Source: Candidatus Bipolaricaulota bacterium
Lineage (GTDB): Bacteria; Bipolaricaulota; Bipolaricaulia; Bipolaricaulales; Bipolaricaulaceae
Assembly: GCA_015661965.1 (NCBI GenBank)
Contig: DQVA01000146.1
Coordinates: 1-7,106, forward strand
Direction of reading: 5' to 3'
DNA length: 7,106 bases
Each line of letters begins with the position of its first letter. Positions within the stretch are counted from its first letter, which is position 1. This document shows, one piece after another, positions 5,905-7,106 of the stretch. The notes beneath the pieces are model-generated. The model was given only the letters and a program-made list of their open reading frames with translations. It was not told where the DNA came from and made no database searches. A program made the translations under genes and the position numbers.

Positions 5905-7044
5905 GTGAAGCGCGCCCTTCTTTTACTCGTGGCGGCGGTAGGGCTCGTCGCCCTGGCCGCCAACCAGACGGCGGAGCTGTTCGCCCCCCTGGGGGACGTT
6001 TATCGGCTTATCCATACCTACTACTACCGGGCCGATCAGGTTACCGATGCCCAGCTCCTACACGGCGCTCTGCGGGGGATGATCGACGCCCTGGGCGACC
6101 CCTATTCGGCCTTCTACGACCCGGAGGAGTATTCCCGTTGGCAGGAGTCCCTGGAGGGGGAGTACACCGGGGTGGGGATGGAGATCACCATCCGGGACGG
6201 CAAGATCACGGTGGTGTCCCCGCTTCCCGATACCCCAGCCGAGGAGGCCGGCATCCAACCCGGGGATTGGATCATGGAGGTGGACGGCCAGTCCACGGAA
6301 GGATGGACCTTGGAGGAGGCGTCTATGGCCATCCGGGGCCCGGAGGGGACACCGGTCACCCTCACCGTGCAACACCCCGACGGGACCGTGGAGGAGATCA
6401 CCATCGTACGGGCGCGTATCCACGTGGATCCGGTGCGGGCCGAGTACTGGGAGGAGGAGAGGGTAGCCTATATCCGGATCCTCCGGTTCGACTTCCAAGC
6501 CGCTACCGAGGTGGGGCAAGCCCTGTATGGGTTCCCCTTGGACGAGCTGCAGGGGGTGATCCTGGATCTGAGGTACAACCCGGGGGGGCTACTGTCGGCG
6601 GCGGTGGACGTGGCCAGCTACTTCGTGGACCAGGGGATCATCGTGCGCACCACCGGCCCCTCCTTCGGCACCCGAGACTATCCCTCGCGGGGAAATGGGT
6701 TCCCCAACCTCCCGCTGGCGGTGCTGGTGAACGAAGGGACGGCGTCCGCCTCTGAGATCGTGGCCGGGGCGATCCAGGACCACGGAGTAGGGGTGTTGGT
6801 GGGCCGCAACACGTTCGGCAAGGGCCTGATCCAGGAGTTCGTGATGCGCCTCCCGGACGGCTCGGCCATCAAGCTCACCACCGGCGAATACTTCACCCCC
6901 CTGGGGCACCCGGTGCAAGAGGCGGGGCTGACCCCAGACATCCCGGTGGAGGTGGGGGAGGACACCGGGGAGGAGGATCCGGACATCGCCGCGGCCCTGG
7001 AGTGGATCCGATCTCAGGCGGCCCAGCCGGCCGGGAGCCCCTAG
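5905..7044 (+). CDS. S41-family C-terminal processing peptidase with PDZ domain
   Basis: A 379-residue exported serine protease of the CtpA type, which trims or degrades envelope proteins from the C-terminus. Residues 1-18/19 form a signal peptide or membrane anchor (MKR, Leu/Val/Ala core, ALAA). An N-terminal helical segment (about 28-80, with the family phrase ALGDPYSAFYDPEEY) is followed by a PDZ domain (about 84-170; GVGMEI, AGIQPGDWI, IRGPEG). The catalytic core includes VILDLRYNPGG (218-228), NEGTASASE (276-284) with nucleophile Ser281, and GRNTFGKG (300-307) with general-base Lys306. The Ser-Lys distance of 25 residues equals that of E. coli Prc (430/455). It ends with GLTPDIPV and a short acidic tail without further domains. 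The GTG start follows GGGAGGTG at 5891-5898. The substrate is unknown. Confidence 0.92.
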   Translation: MKRALLLLVAAVGLVALAANQTAELFAPLGDVYRLIHTYYYRADQVTDAQLLHGALRGMIDALGDPYSAFYDPEEYSRWQESLEGEYTGVGMEITIRDGKITVVSPLPDTPAEEAGIQPGDWIMEVDGQSTEGWTLEEASMAIRGPEGTPVTLTVQHPDGTVEEITIVRARIHVDPVRAEYWEEERVAYIRILRFDFQAATEVGQALYGFPLDELQGVILDLRYNPGGLLSAAVDVASYFVDQGIIVRTTGPSFGTRDYPSRGNGFPNLPLAVLVNEGTASASEIVAGAIQDHGVGVLVGRNTFGKGLIQEFVMRLPDGSAIKLTTGEYFTPLGHPVQEAGLTPDIPVEVGEDTGEEDPDIAAALEWIRSQAAQPAGSP

Positions 7045-7048
7045 GCCC

Positions 7049-7106
7049 ATGCGGGCGGCGGTGATCGGGGCGGGGAGTTGGGGCACCGCCTTCGCCCGGC
7101 TCCTCG
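7049..7106 (+). CDS. gpsA: NAD(P)H-dependent glycerol-3-phosphate dehydrogenase, N-terminal fragment (3' partial)
   Basis: Only 19 complete codons are in the window, but they read MRAAVIGAGSWGTAFARLL, the Rossmann-fold opening characteristic of GpsA (GAGSWGTA with the GxGxxG dinucleotide loop at residues 7-12). The enzyme reduces dihydroxyacetone phosphate, a product of the aldolase encoded upstream, to sn-glycerol-3-phosphate for phospholipid synthesis. It starts four bases after the S41 protease stop; GGGAG at 7033-7037 is a possible, rather distant, binding site. The frame is open to the edge. Another dehydrogenase with the same fold is possible, but the SWGTA wording strongly favours GpsA. 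Confidence 0.8.
   Translation, partial: MRAAVIGAGSWGTAFARLL

Overview
The window is a GC-rich, tightly packed bacterial segment with every gene on the + strand. The left edge cuts into a glycosyltransferase gene and the right edge cuts into gpsA. Gaps between genes range from -8 to +57 bases, most genes have strong GGAGG-type ribosome binding sites, and GTG starts are common. I see no RNA gene, mobile element, CRISPR array, repeat array or pseudogene. The style (high G+C, purine-rich Shine-Dalgarno sites, short proteins rich in Glu, Arg and Leu, a class II aldolase beside a group III phosphofructokinase) suits a deep-branching, possibly thermophilic and anaerobic bacterium. Candidatus Bipolaricaulota/Acetothermia is a low-confidence guess that cannot be settled from the sequence alone.

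Layout. (1) 3-1127: GT-A glycosyltransferase related to the mannosylglycerate / glucosyl-3-phosphoglycerate synthases, 5' partial, overlapping by ATGA with (2) 1124-2026: a sugar-1-phosphate nucleotidyltransferase with a C-terminal hexapeptide tail. A 57-base gap carries a good sigma-70-like promoter. (3) 2084-2791: exported SurA-N-like protein without a parvulin domain. (4) 2801-3790: galT-type hexose-1-phosphate nucleotidylyltransferase. (5) 3800-4795: class II fructose-bisphosphate aldolase. (6) 4788-5891: group III phosphofructokinase, overlapping the aldolase by 8 bases. (7) 5905-7044: exported S41 (CtpA-like) protease. (8) 7049 to the edge: start of gpsA.

How the genes fit together. Two themes are interleaved. 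The first is central sugar phosphate metabolism: hexose-1-phosphate activation, the fructose-6-phosphate / fructose-1,6-bisphosphate / triose phosphate steps, and glycerol-3-phosphate formation from dihydroxyacetone phosphate. The second is envelope protein quality control, through a SurA-N-like chaperone and an S41 protease. The first two genes probably make an activated sugar and transfer it to a small acceptor, perhaps a glycerate-type compatible solute.

The most unusual point is the phosphofructokinase active site. It has the GGDD signature of pyrophosphate-dependent enzymes, but Gln where those enzymes normally have Lys and ATP-dependent ones have Gly. I find no wholly new multi-gene system here. 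The genes belong to known families in an informative arrangement.
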